Shown piece by piece: positions 1 through 6,954 of a stretch of DNA of 64,000 bases. The notes under the pieces were generated by a model. It had not been told where the DNA came from, did not search any database, and saw only the letters and a program-made list of their open reading frames with translations. A program made the translations under genes and the position numbers. Position 1 is the first letter of the stretch. Each line of letters begins with the position of its first letter. The stretch is from Streptomyces sp. NBC_01262 (GTDB lineage Bacteria > Actinomycetota > Actinomycetes > Streptomycetales > Streptomycetaceae). The stretch covers positions 9,284,501 to 9,348,500 of the forward strand of contig NZ_CP108462.1 in assembly GCF_036226365.1 (NCBI RefSeq). Reading direction: 5' to 3'.

Positions 1-2
1 TG

Positions 3-80
3 CTCTTCACGGACCGCGTGACGGGCTGGCGCCGCCGCCGCGCCCTGCGTGCGGCCCGCAGGGCGCCCTGGGCTTCGTAA
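3..80 (+). CDS. C-terminal end of an unidentified protein (partial)
   Basis: An open frame enters from the left edge and stops at TAA 78-80. The last 25 residues begin LFTDRVTGW and continue with an Arg-rich stretch (RRRRALRAARRA), like a basic cytoplasmic tail after a membrane segment. The stop codon lies inside the inverted repeat at 72-137. Too little is present to assign a family, and another frame is also open here, so the call is tentative. Confidence 0.35.
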   Translation, partial: LFTDRVTGWRRRRALRAARRAPWAS

Positions 81-137
81 GGCAGTTTCCTTACGAAGCT
101 CCGTAACGAACCTCGTAAGGAAACTGCCTTACGAAGC
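72..137. repeat. 25-bp perfect inverted repeat, each arm itself palindromic
   Basis: Arms 72-96 and 113-137 are exact reverse complements separated by 16 bp. Each arm is internally palindromic: TTCGTAAGG, a 6-nt centre, then CCTTACGAA. The region can therefore form two small hairpins or one long 25-bp stem. It sits between the tail of the left-edge frame and the 3' end of the TetR gene. A bidirectional terminator or a tandem operator are both possible; there is no T-run on either side. Confidence 0.75.
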
Positions 138-143
138 GAACCC

Positions 144-794
144 TCACAGCCCCGGCCCGCCCGGCCGGTCGGCCGCCGCCGCGAGCCGCCCCCACAGCAG
201 GTCCGCCAGATGCCGCACCAGTTCGTCCCGCGACGTGGGCCGCTCCGCCAGCCACCAGTCGCCGGCCGCGTGCATCATGCCGACGATCCCGTGCCCCCAC
301 ACCCGCGCCAGCACCTCGCTGTCCGGGCCCAGGTCCAGCCGCTCGATGATGACCTGCGCCAGTTCCTCGCCCATCCGCCGCAGCAGCGGCGCCGAGTGCC
401 CGCCGAAGTCGAAGCCCTTCTCCCCGTCGCCGGCCACCTCCGCCGGGTGCATCAGAAAGCGGTACACCTGCGGCGCGGCCTCGATCGCGGAGAGATACGC
501 GTGCAGCGTCGCCTCGACCCGGTCCCGCCGGTCGTTGGGCTTGTCCACCGCCGCCCGCAGCGTCGACAGCAGGGCGTTGGTGTGCCGTTCGGCCAGCGCC
601 CGGTACAGTCCGCTCTTGTCGCCGAAGTGCCGGTAGAGGATCGGCTTGGTGATGCCGGCCTCCGCCGCGATGGCGTTCATCGACGCCTCCGGCCCGTCTC
701 TCAGCACGACCCGGTCGGCGGCCTCCAGAAGCTCCCTGCGCCGTCGTTGTGCGGCTGTCTTCTGCTCCCGCCGCTGGCTGGTGGTGTTGTCCAC
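144..794 (-). CDS. TetR-family transcriptional regulator
   Basis: 216-residue regulator with an N-terminal TetR helix-turn-helix at about residues 25-65 (MNAIAAEAGITKPILYRHF is the recognition segment) and a C-terminal ligand domain with a WGHGIVGMMHAAGDWWL helix. GTG at 794 is preferred over an upstream in-frame start because GGAGG lies 5 nt before it. The gene is divergent from an acyl-CoA dehydrogenase, and a 23-bp palindrome (895-917) lies between them. By analogy with fatty-acid regulators of this family it probably represses the dehydrogenase and itself, with an acyl-CoA-like ligand. Family assignment is firm; ligand and target are inferred. Confidence 0.9.
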   Translation of the reverse strand: MDNTTSQRREQKTAAQRRRRELLEAADRVVLRDGPEASMNAIAAEAGITKPILYRHFGDKSGLYRALAERHTNALLSTLRAAVDKPNDRRDRVEATLHAYLSAIEAAPQVYRFLMHPAEVAGDGEKGFDFGGHSAPLLRRMGEELAQVIIERLDLGPDSEVLARVWGHGIVGMMHAAGDWWLAERPTSRDELVRHLADLLWGRLAAAADRPGGPGL

Positions 795-877
795 CTGAGC
801 CTCCCCGCCCGTTCGAATTTCGTCATGCCTGCGCAACGTAACACTCCGACGACACCCCGCACGTGCGGCGTCCCGAG

Positions 878-917
878 TTGACAGTCATACCAGTCGGTAA
901 CAGACTTGCTGTTACCG
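878..917 (+). promoter_or_regulatory. Promoter and palindromic TetR-type operator of the acyl-CoA dehydrogenase
   Basis: TTGACA at 878-883 is a consensus -35. A weak -10 (CAGACT, 901-906) follows after 17 nt. CGGTAACAG (895-903) and CTGTTACCG (909-917) form a perfect 9-bp inverted repeat around ACTTG and overlap the -10, as expected for a repressor site. A further GTAACAAG half-site lies at 921-928. Confidence 0.75.
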
Positions 918-944
918 CAAGTAACAAGTACGTGGAGGGGACTC

Positions 945-2171
945 ATGGGCGACTTCTCGCTCGAGCTCAACGACGACCAGACCGCTGTACGCGACTGGAT
1001 CCACGGCTTCGCCGCCGACGTGATCCGCCCGGCCGCCGCCGAATGGGACGAGCGCGAGGAAACCCCCTGGCCGGTCATCCAGGAGGCCGCCAAGATCGGC
1101 CTGTACTCACTGGACTTCTACGCCCAGCAGTACTTCGACCCCACCGGCCTCGGCATAGCCATCACCATGGAAGAGCTCTTCTGGGGCGACGCGGGCATCG
1201 GCCTGTCCATCGTCGGCACCGCGCTGGCCGCCGTCGGCGTCCTCGCCAACGGCACCGAGGAGCAGATCGGCACCTGGATCCCCCAGATGTACGGCGACGT
1301 CAACGACGTCAAGCTCGCCTCCTTCTGCTCCTCCGAGCCGGACGCGGGATCCGACGTCTCCGCGATGCGCACCCGTGCCGTCTACGACCAGGCCAAGGAC
1401 GAGTGGGTCCTCAACGGCACCAAGACCTGGGCCACGAACGGCGGCATCGCCAACGTCCACGTCGTCGTCGCCGTGGTCGACCCCGAACTCGGCGCCCGGG
1501 GCCACGCCTCCTTCGTCGTCCCGCCGAACACCCCCGGCCTCTCCCAGGGCCAGAAGTTCAAGAAGCACGGCATCCGCGCCTCCCACACCGCCGAGGTCGT
1601 CCTCGAGGACGTCCGCATCCCCGGCTCCTGCCTCCTCGGCGGCAAGGACAAGCTCGACGAACGCCTCGCCCGGGCCCGCGAGCGCGCCAAGACCGGCGGC
1701 GAGCGCGTCAAGAACGCCGCCATGGCCACCTTCGAGGCCTCCCGCCCGGCAGTCGGCGCCCAGGCCGTCGGCATCGCCCGCGCCGCGTACGAGGTCGCCC
1801 TCGACTACGCCAAGACCCGCGTCCAGTTCGGCCGCCCCATCATCGACAACCAGGGCATCGCCTTCCAGCTCGCCGACATGCGCACCCAGATCGACGCCGC
1901 CCGCCTCCTGGTCTGGCGCGCCTCCTGGATGGCCATCACCGGCAAGCCCTTCACCTCCGCCGAGGGCTCCATGTCCAAGCTCTACGCCGGCGAAACGGCG
2001 AAGAAGGTGACCGGGCAGGCCATGCAGATCCTCGGCGGCAACGGCTTCACCCGCGAGTACCCCGTGGAGCGGATGCATCGGGACGCGGCCATCTACACGA
2101 TCTTCGAGGGGACCAGCGAGATCCAGCGGCTCGTGATCGCCCGCACGCTTTCGGGGCTGCCGATCCGCTGA
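945..2171 (+). CDS. Acyl-CoA dehydrogenase
   Basis: 408-residue flavoprotein that oxidises acyl-CoA to 2-enoyl-CoA in beta-oxidation or branched-chain acid breakdown. The family order is visible: N-terminal helical domain, flavin/substrate loop with SSEPDAGSDVSAMRT, FGRPIIDNQGIAFQLADM in the C-terminal bundle, and the end motif MQILGGNGF followed by IFEGTSEIQR, whose Glu corresponds to the catalytic base of medium-chain acyl-CoA dehydrogenases. ATG at 945 is chosen because GGAGGGG lies just upstream; a TTG 13 codons earlier lacks such a site. About 35 residues around DKLDERLARARERAKTGGERVKN form a charged insertion. Expression is probably controlled by the divergent TetR protein. Chain-length specificity cannot be read. 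Confidence 0.95.
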   Translation: MGDFSLELNDDQTAVRDWIHGFAADVIRPAAAEWDEREETPWPVIQEAAKIGLYSLDFYAQQYFDPTGLGIAITMEELFWGDAGIGLSIVGTALAAVGVLANGTEEQIGTWIPQMYGDVNDVKLASFCSSEPDAGSDVSAMRTRAVYDQAKDEWVLNGTKTWATNGGIANVHVVVAVVDPELGARGHASFVVPPNTPGLSQGQKFKKHGIRASHTAEVVLEDVRIPGSCLLGGKDKLDERLARARERAKTGGERVKNAAMATFEASRPAVGAQAVGIARAAYEVALDYAKTRVQFGRPIIDNQGIAFQLADMRTQIDAARLLVWRASWMAITGKPFTSAEGSMSKLYAGETAKKVTGQAMQILGGNGFTREYPVERMHRDAAIYTIFEGTSEIQRLVIARTLSGLPIR

Positions 2172-2172
2172 C

Positions 2173-2655
2173 GCGGTGCGGTTGCGGGGCCGTCTGCCAT
2201 GGCCGACGGTTCCGTCCTCAATCGCCGGACGGGCTGGGACCCCTCTTGTCTGCGTCCCTCGCGGGCGCTTCGCTGGCTTCGGGTCGCTGCGCCGGCCTCC
2301 GGCCGTCGGGCCGTGGGCGGCTGCCGGTCCGTGGGTGAGGGGGTTTCCCCCACCCCGCCCCTTCCCGAAACCGGACTCCGCCCGGACCCACCGGGGGCAA
2401 GCCCCCGGGCCCCGGACGCCCTGCGGGCGTGTCCTCAAACGCCGGACGGGCTGAAGTGAGCGCTTCCGGCCGGGAGGGGACATGCCGGGGTTCTCCCGCA
2501 GCGCGACGAGCGAGGATCCCGGTTAGGGACTGGGTCGACCAGAGTCGCGAGCGCCGAGGAGAGATCCCCGGTGGTGGCCCCGACCCCACGGCCACCCCAG
2601 CCCGTCCGGCGTTTGAGGACGGAACGGCGACCCCGACCGGGGGCACCGCAACGGA
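2173..2655. repeat. Gene-free block of dispersed Streptomyces-type repeats (block A)
   Basis: This stretch between the acyl-CoA dehydrogenase and the next small gene shows no convincing coding sequence. It holds three copies of a 21-bp motif (core CCTCAATCGCCGGACGGGC, with AAAC for AATC in two copies) at 2214-2234, 2431-2451 and, inverted, 2600-2620, plus a 122-bp unit at 2466-2587. That unit and its flank recur inverted near 30.9-31.1 kb. Many long open frames cross it only because of the base composition. Confidence 0.85.
2466..2587 (+). repeat. 122-bp dispersed repeat, copy A
   Basis: Nearly identical, by eye about 4 differences, to the reverse complement of 30952-31073. The visible differences are near the middle (GGGACTGGG here, GGTATCGGG in the other copy) and GGTGGTGG versus GGTGATGG near the end. 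It is flanked on each side by the 21-bp motif in opposite orientations. Confidence 0.85.
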
Positions 2656-2710
2656 ATACCCGCAGGCCGCCCGGGTAGGCGAAGCGCAAGCGCAATGCGA
2701 GGAGGCCCAT

Positions 2711-2869
2711 ATGACGCGCCGCGCGACCGTGCCGCCCCTTCCGGAGCCGAGGCCGGTGCCTGTGCCGCCGGACCCGGTGCCGGTGCCGCCGGTGCCGATC
2801 CCGGAGCCGGATCCGGCTCCGGTGCCGCAGCCCGTGCCGGAGCCGGAGCCACTGCCTCAGCCGGTGTAG
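2711..2869 (+). CDS. Small proline-rich protein (52 aa), unknown function
   Basis: 52 residues starting MTRRATVPPL, followed almost entirely by Pro alternating with Val, Glu, Asp and Gln (PVPVPP, PEPDPAPVPQ, PEPEPLPQPV). A strong GAGGAGG site (2698-2704) lies six nt before the ATG, which argues for real translation despite the short length. The sequence should form an extended polyproline-like peptide with a small basic head. There is no signal peptide or membrane segment. The repeat block lies immediately upstream and the winged-helix gene follows. No family recognised. Confidence 0.6.
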   Translation: MTRRATVPPLPEPRPVPVPPDPVPVPPVPIPEPDPAPVPQPVPEPEPLPQPV

Positions 2870-2928
2870 GACGGGCCGTTTGTGGAACCGGCTGCCGCGG
2901 GGGCCGTGGTTTCTGGTTGAATGGGTCC

Positions 2929-3057
2929 ATGGCCAGCCTCATTGACACCGCTACGGGTCGCAGCGACCTGGAGCCGTTCTGGCCGTCTCGGCAGGAGTAC
3001 CAGTTCGATCGGGAGTGTTGTCGCGCGACTACCGCGCGGACCCGCACCCAGGGCTGA
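2929..3057 (+). CDS. Small hypothetical protein (42 aa)
   Basis: A 42-residue frame beginning MASLIDTATGRSDLEPFWPS and ending TARTRTQG. There is no clear ribosome binding site. The aromatic and acidic composition (EPFWPSRQEYQFDRE) is less biased than the surrounding GC-driven frames, which is the main reason to keep it. It could be a remnant or N-terminal fragment of a longer protein. No function assigned. Confidence 0.3.
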   Translation: MASLIDTATGRSDLEPFWPSRQEYQFDRECCRATTARTRTQG

Positions 3058-3160
3058 CCCCGCCGATCATCGGCCGCTTTTCGTCAGGTCAGCGTCCCGG
3101 TCCGCGCAATACGGCGTCCAATCGACACCTTCCCTGCGCGCGAAAGAGCCGAGACCTCTC

Positions 3161-3700
3161 ATGTCCTCAACCCAGTCCTTGCCTGCGCCCACCTCCCTCA
3201 ACCGCCAGCGGCTGCGTGCCGTTCGGCCCGATGAAGCCCCCGCCCCCGGTCCCGCCGCGCCCGTGCCGGATTTCCTGCCGCCCGGCGCGACCTGGCTGCC
3301 GGCGCCGGGGCATGTGATGCCCAGCGTGGCCGGGCAGCCGCCCATGGTCGGCTACCTGGTGCTGGTCCCGGCGGAGCCGGACACGATCCCCCAGGTACAG
3401 GGCGCAGCCACCGCCGCCGTACGGGTCGACGCGGACCGCCGCATCGCCCAGGTGGACGGCAGGCCGCTCGACCTCACGTACCTGGAGTTCGAGCTGCTGG
3501 CCCATCTGGTCGGCCACCCGCACCGGGTGCACACGCGTGACCAGCTGGTCACGACGGTGTGGGGGTACGGCCACGTCGGTGACGGCCGCACCGTGGACGT
3601 CCACATCGCGCGGCTGCGCCGCAAGCTCGGCCCGGAGCACCGGGGCAGCATCGTCACGGTGCGCAGGGTGGGCTACAAGTACGCGCCGGTCTCTTTCTGA
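3161..3700 (+). CDS. Winged-helix DNA-binding protein (OmpR/PhoB-type output domain, no receiver)
   Basis: 179 residues. The C-terminal ~95 residues match the Trans_reg_C winged helix of response regulators: LDLTYLEFELLAHLVGHPHRVHTRDQLV, then VWGYGHVGDGRTVDVHIARLRRKL and the wing VTVRRVGYKY. The N-terminal ~85 residues are Pro/Ala-rich with no phospho-acceptor receiver domain, so it is a stand-alone output module. ATG at 3161 precedes MSSTQSLP; the ribosome binding site is weak. A strong hairpin (3732-3762) follows the gene, so it is probably a single-gene unit. DNA binding is well supported; the signal it answers to is not visible. Confidence 0.85.
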   Translation: MSSTQSLPAPTSLNRQRLRAVRPDEAPAPGPAAPVPDFLPPGATWLPAPGHVMPSVAGQPPMVGYLVLVPAEPDTIPQVQGAATAAVRVDADRRIAQVDGRPLDLTYLEFELLAHLVGHPHRVHTRDQLVTTVWGYGHVGDGRTVDVHIARLRRKLGPEHRGSIVTVRRVGYKYAPVSF

Positions 3701-3731
3701 GGCTTTCCGAAGCTTCCCGAGGCCGGAACAA

Positions 3732-3762
3732 TGCCGGGCGGACCCGTCGGGTCCGCCCGGCA
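3732..3762 (+). terminator. Intrinsic-type hairpin after the winged-helix gene
   Basis: TGCCGGGCGGACCC (3732-3745) pairs perfectly with 3749-3762 across a 3-nt loop (GTC), giving a 14-bp GC-rich stem 32 nt after the stop codon. No long T-run follows, as is usual for Streptomyces terminators. Confidence 0.75.
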
Positions 3763-3871
3763 CGGCATGTCACCGCAGTGGCGTATGGGTACGCTGTCCT
3801 CACTCCGGCATTCCAAGAGCACCCAGCATCCATCCACCCATCCACGCCGGAATCCAGCGGAGCGTGCGGAC

Positions 3872-5989
3872 ATGGCTGATCAGCGGGAGTGGACGGCTTC
3901 GGCCCCCGCGATCGGAGGGTGGCCGGCCCCTGCGGCGGCCCATCTGGCCCTGAACAACCTGGGCGGTTTCGACTGGGACCTGGACGGCGGCAGGCTCCAT
4001 CTGGACCCGGTGGCGCTGCGGGTGCTGGACCTGGACCCGGAGGAGTTCGCGGGCAGTCCTGCGGCGCTGCTGTCGCGGCTGCCGCCCGAGGAGGCCGACG
4101 GCATCGACCGGGCGCTCGCGGTGGCGCTGAAGGAGGGCCAGTCCTCCTGGAGCGTGTACTTCCGGGTGACGCGCGACGACGGCCACCGGGGCTGGATACA
4201 CGCCAGGGGCCGCATAGTGCGGGACAGCGCGGGCCGGGCCTGCCGCATCATCGGCATCGTCAGCGACTCCACCGACGAGGTGGCCCAGGCGGCCGACTGC
4301 GTGCGCCGCGAGGAGGCGCACCCGGACAGCGAGCACAACCTCGTCGTCGAGGTGACGGCCTCGCTGTCCGAGGCGGTGACCGTACGGGATGTGACCGCGG
4401 CCCTGACCGCGCACCGCCGGCTCGACCGGCTGGGCATCGCGAGCCTGTTCCTGGGGATGGTCGAGGGCGGCCGGATCCGGGTCGTGAGCGACGCCGAGGT
4501 GGACAGCTGGGTGCCGGCGCTGGAGTACACCCGGCTGGAGGACGGCTTCCCGATGAGCGAGGTCGTACAGACCCTGGAGCCGCGCTTCATCACCTCGCCG
4601 GAGGAGTTCGCCCGCCGGTACCCGAAGCTGTGGCCGCACATAGAACCGCTGGGGGCCTCCGCGGCGGCGTATCTGCCGCTGATCGCCCAGGGCAAGCCCA
4701 TCGGGGCCCTGGGGCTGATCTACCGGCACAAGTACTCCTTCACCCCGCAGGAACGCAATCTGCTGATCGCGCTGAGCGGAAGCATTGCCCAGAGCCTGCA
4801 GCGGGCCGTCCTGTTCGACCAGGAGCACGACATCGCGCAGGGCCTGCAGAACGCCATGCTGCCGCGCAGCATCCCGCGCATCCCCGGGGCGCAGCTCGCG
4901 GTGCGCTACCGCTCCGCCCGCCTGGCCCGGGACATCGGCGGCGACTGGTACGACGTGGTGGCGATGCCCGGCGGCCGGGTGGCCGCCATCATCGGCGACG
5001 TACAGGGCCATGACACCCATGCGGCGGCCGTCATGGGCCAGCTGCGCATCGCGCTGCGGGCCTACGCGGCCGAGGGGCATCCGCCGGCCACCGTGATGGC
5101 CCGGGGCTCCCGCTTCCTGTGCGAGCTGGACACCGACCGCTTCGCCACCGCGCTGTACGCGCAGGTGGACCCGCAGACCGGCCGTACGTGCGTGGTCCGG
5201 GCGGGCCACATCGACCCGCTCGTACGCCACGCGGACGGCAGCTGCAGCCGGCTCAGCACCAACGGCGGGCTGCCGCTGGGCCTGTCGGCGCAGTTCGGGC
5301 AGCTGGACTACCCGGTGACGCAGACCGAGCTGGACCCCGGCGACACGCTGCTGATGTTCACCGACGGGCTGGTGGAGCGCCCCGGCACCGATCTGGACGA
5401 CGGGCTGCGGCGGCTCACCAAGGCGCTCAGCGACGGCCCCCAGGGCGTCCAGCAGCTCGCCGACCACATCAGCTCGGTCATGGGCGCCCCGGGCACGGAC
5501 GACGACATGGCGCTGCTCCTGCTGCGCCGGGACACCGACGCCGCGCCGCAGCCCGCGCGCCGCCTGCACCAGCACGTCGGACCTGGGGATCCGCAGGCGC
5601 TGGTCGCCGCCCGGGGCATGATCCGCGAGGCGATGACGTCCTGGGGCATTCCGGAGCGCCTGGACGACGCCGAGCTCGCCGCCGACGAGCTCATCACCAA
5701 CGCGCTGGTGCACACCGACGGCGGCGCCGTGCTGACGGTGCGGATGATGCCCGACACGACGCGCCGGGTACGGATCGAGGTGCACGACCTGGCCAGCAAC
5801 TGGCCGCGCCGACGCGAGCCGGGCGACGGCGAGACCTCCGGGCGCGGACTGCTGCTGGTGGACCAGCTCGCGGACGCGTGGGGCGTGGAGCCGCACGGCT
5901 CGGGCAAGTCGGTGTGGTGCGAGTTCCGGTCACCCGCGTCGTCCGGCTCCACTTTAACCGCGCCGCCCGGCACGCCCTCCGCCGGCTGA
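3872..5989 (+). CDS. PAS-GAF-PP2C (SpoIIE) phosphatase with C-terminal HATPase domain
   Basis: 705-residue cytoplasmic signalling protein. Domains in order: PAS (about 30-135, ending GRIVRDSAGRACRIIGIVSD), GAF (about 165-310), SpoIIE/PP2C phosphatase (about 345-545) and a histidine-kinase-like ATPase (about 575-690). Metal-binding signatures of the phosphatase are present: DIGGDWYDV, IGDVQGHD, MFTDGLVE and GTDDDMALLLL. The ATPase has ELAADELITNALVH and a GRGLLLVDQLAD loop, as in anti-sigma-factor kinases of the RsbW/SpoIIAB type. Such fusions are common in Streptomyces and are thought to control anti-sigma/antagonist phosphorylation. ATG 3872 has GGAG 9 nt upstream. No partner gene lies beside it, so its target is unknown. 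Confidence 0.93.
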   Translation: MADQREWTASAPAIGGWPAPAAAHLALNNLGGFDWDLDGGRLHLDPVALRVLDLDPEEFAGSPAALLSRLPPEEADGIDRALAVALKEGQSSWSVYFRVTRDDGHRGWIHARGRIVRDSAGRACRIIGIVSDSTDEVAQAADCVRREEAHPDSEHNLVVEVTASLSEAVTVRDVTAALTAHRRLDRLGIASLFLGMVEGGRIRVVSDAEVDSWVPALEYTRLEDGFPMSEVVQTLEPRFITSPEEFARRYPKLWPHIEPLGASAAAYLPLIAQGKPIGALGLIYRHKYSFTPQERNLLIALSGSIAQSLQRAVLFDQEHDIAQGLQNAMLPRSIPRIPGAQLAVRYRSARLARDIGGDWYDVVAMPGGRVAAIIGDVQGHDTHAAAVMGQLRIALRAYAAEGHPPATVMARGSRFLCELDTDRFATALYAQVDPQTGRTCVVRAGHIDPLVRHADGSCSRLSTNGGLPLGLSAQFGQLDYPVTQTELDPGDTLLMFTDGLVERPGTDLDDGLRRLTKALSDGPQGVQQLADHISSVMGAPGTDDDMALLLLRRDTDAAPQPARRLHQHVGPGDPQALVAARGMIREAMTSWGIPERLDDAELAADELITNALVHTDGGAVLTVRMMPDTTRRVRIEVHDLASNWPRRREPGDGETSGRGLLLVDQLADAWGVEPHGSGKSVWCEFRSPASSGSTLTAPPGTPSAG

Positions 5990-6110
5990 TTCACCCGGAC
6001 GGCCCACCCGCCACGACACGCCGGGCAATGGGCAGCAGGCTGTCGGTGAGGAGCCAAGAAGGAACTCCGCAATCGCCGGCCCCCAGGGCTCGGCACCGGG
6101 GAGGTTCGCG

Positions 6111-6656
6111 ATGCCGACGGTGGCCACAAGCCTGATCGTTTCCCGGCCTATCGAAGAGGTTTTCGACTTCCTGGCCGATGCGCGCAATCTCGCCCTCTGG
6201 AGTTCGGGCGTCCACAGGGTCGCGGCGGAGGCCGTGCGACCGGCGCACGGCGCCGAGTACCGCTACCACTTCCCCGGACGGCACCGCGAGCACCGGCTGA
6301 TATGCGCGGCGTACCGCCCCTGCCGGGCCGTGGAGTTCCGCGGCCGCCGCATGTGGAGCCCGCTGGGCACCCAGATCCCGCACTACGCCTTCCGGCTGCT
6401 GCCGCACTCCCGGGGCACCTTCGTCCAGCTCACCGTCACCTGCACGCTCGGCGGCGGGCTGCTGCTGCTCGCCCCGTTCATGGCGATGGCCTGGCGGCGC
6501 GACCTCCCGGTGGACGCCCGCCGGCTGCGCGAGGCGCTCTGCGGCCCGGACCGCGCGCCCGCCCCGGCCCCGGCCCCGCCGCCGGTCGTGGTCGCCGACG
6601 GCGTCGGCCGCCCGCCCGCCCGGGCGTTCCGCGCCAGCATAGGCACCGGCTTGTAG
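6111..6656 (+). CDS. SRPBCC-fold protein
   Basis: 181 residues. The first ~145 have the START/polyketide cyclase-like pattern: VATSLIVSRPIEEVFDFLADARNLALWSSGV at the N-terminus, then alternating strands and a long C-terminal helix (MAMAWRRDLPVDARRLREAL). The hydrophobic cavity fold usually binds lipids, hormones or polyketides; the ligand here is unknown. A Pro/Ala-rich tail (about residues 148-165) is appended. GGGGAGG precedes the ATG. It stands alone between the PP2C gene and a repeat element. Confidence 0.8.
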   Translation: MPTVATSLIVSRPIEEVFDFLADARNLALWSSGVHRVAAEAVRPAHGAEYRYHFPGRHREHRLICAAYRPCRAVEFRGRRMWSPLGTQIPHYAFRLLPHSRGTFVQLTVTCTLGGGLLLLAPFMAMAWRRDLPVDARRLREALCGPDRAPAPAPAPPPVVVADGVGRPPARAFRASIGTGL

Positions 6657-6679
6657 CGGTAAGACCCGGAGCCTGCCTC

Positions 6680-6840
6680 AGGGCCTGTCCGGCGGATCTC
6701 CGTGGCGTCGCGTGCCCTGGCACCAGCGCTCGCGGCGTTGTCGTCGGTCAACGACGCTCCGCGTCGCTTCCCTCCTCCGCCTTGCGATCACAGGCGCCAG
6801 ACCCCGCTCCTTCACCACGGATATCCGCCGGACAGGCCCT
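6680..6840. mobile_element. MITE-like element 1 (161 bp) with 26-bp terminal inverted repeats
   Basis: Left end 6680-6705 (AGGGCCTGTCCGGCGGATCT, then CCGTGG) and right end 6815-6840 are reverse complements with one mismatch. The interior segment 6734-6785 differs at only two positions from 48502-48553 in the second element. It contains the hairpin CGACGCTCCGCGTCG. There is no coding capacity and no obvious target-site duplication. It occupies most of the gap between the SRPBCC gene and gnd. Confidence 0.8.
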
Positions 6841-6954
6841 ATCACACCAGGCGGCGCTTATGGGGGAAGTCAGGACGCATCGCCCGCGACCTGCAAGGCT
6901 AGGAGTCCCGTTAGCGTCGCGTACTCCCGTACGACGAAGTGAGAGGACTCGCAG

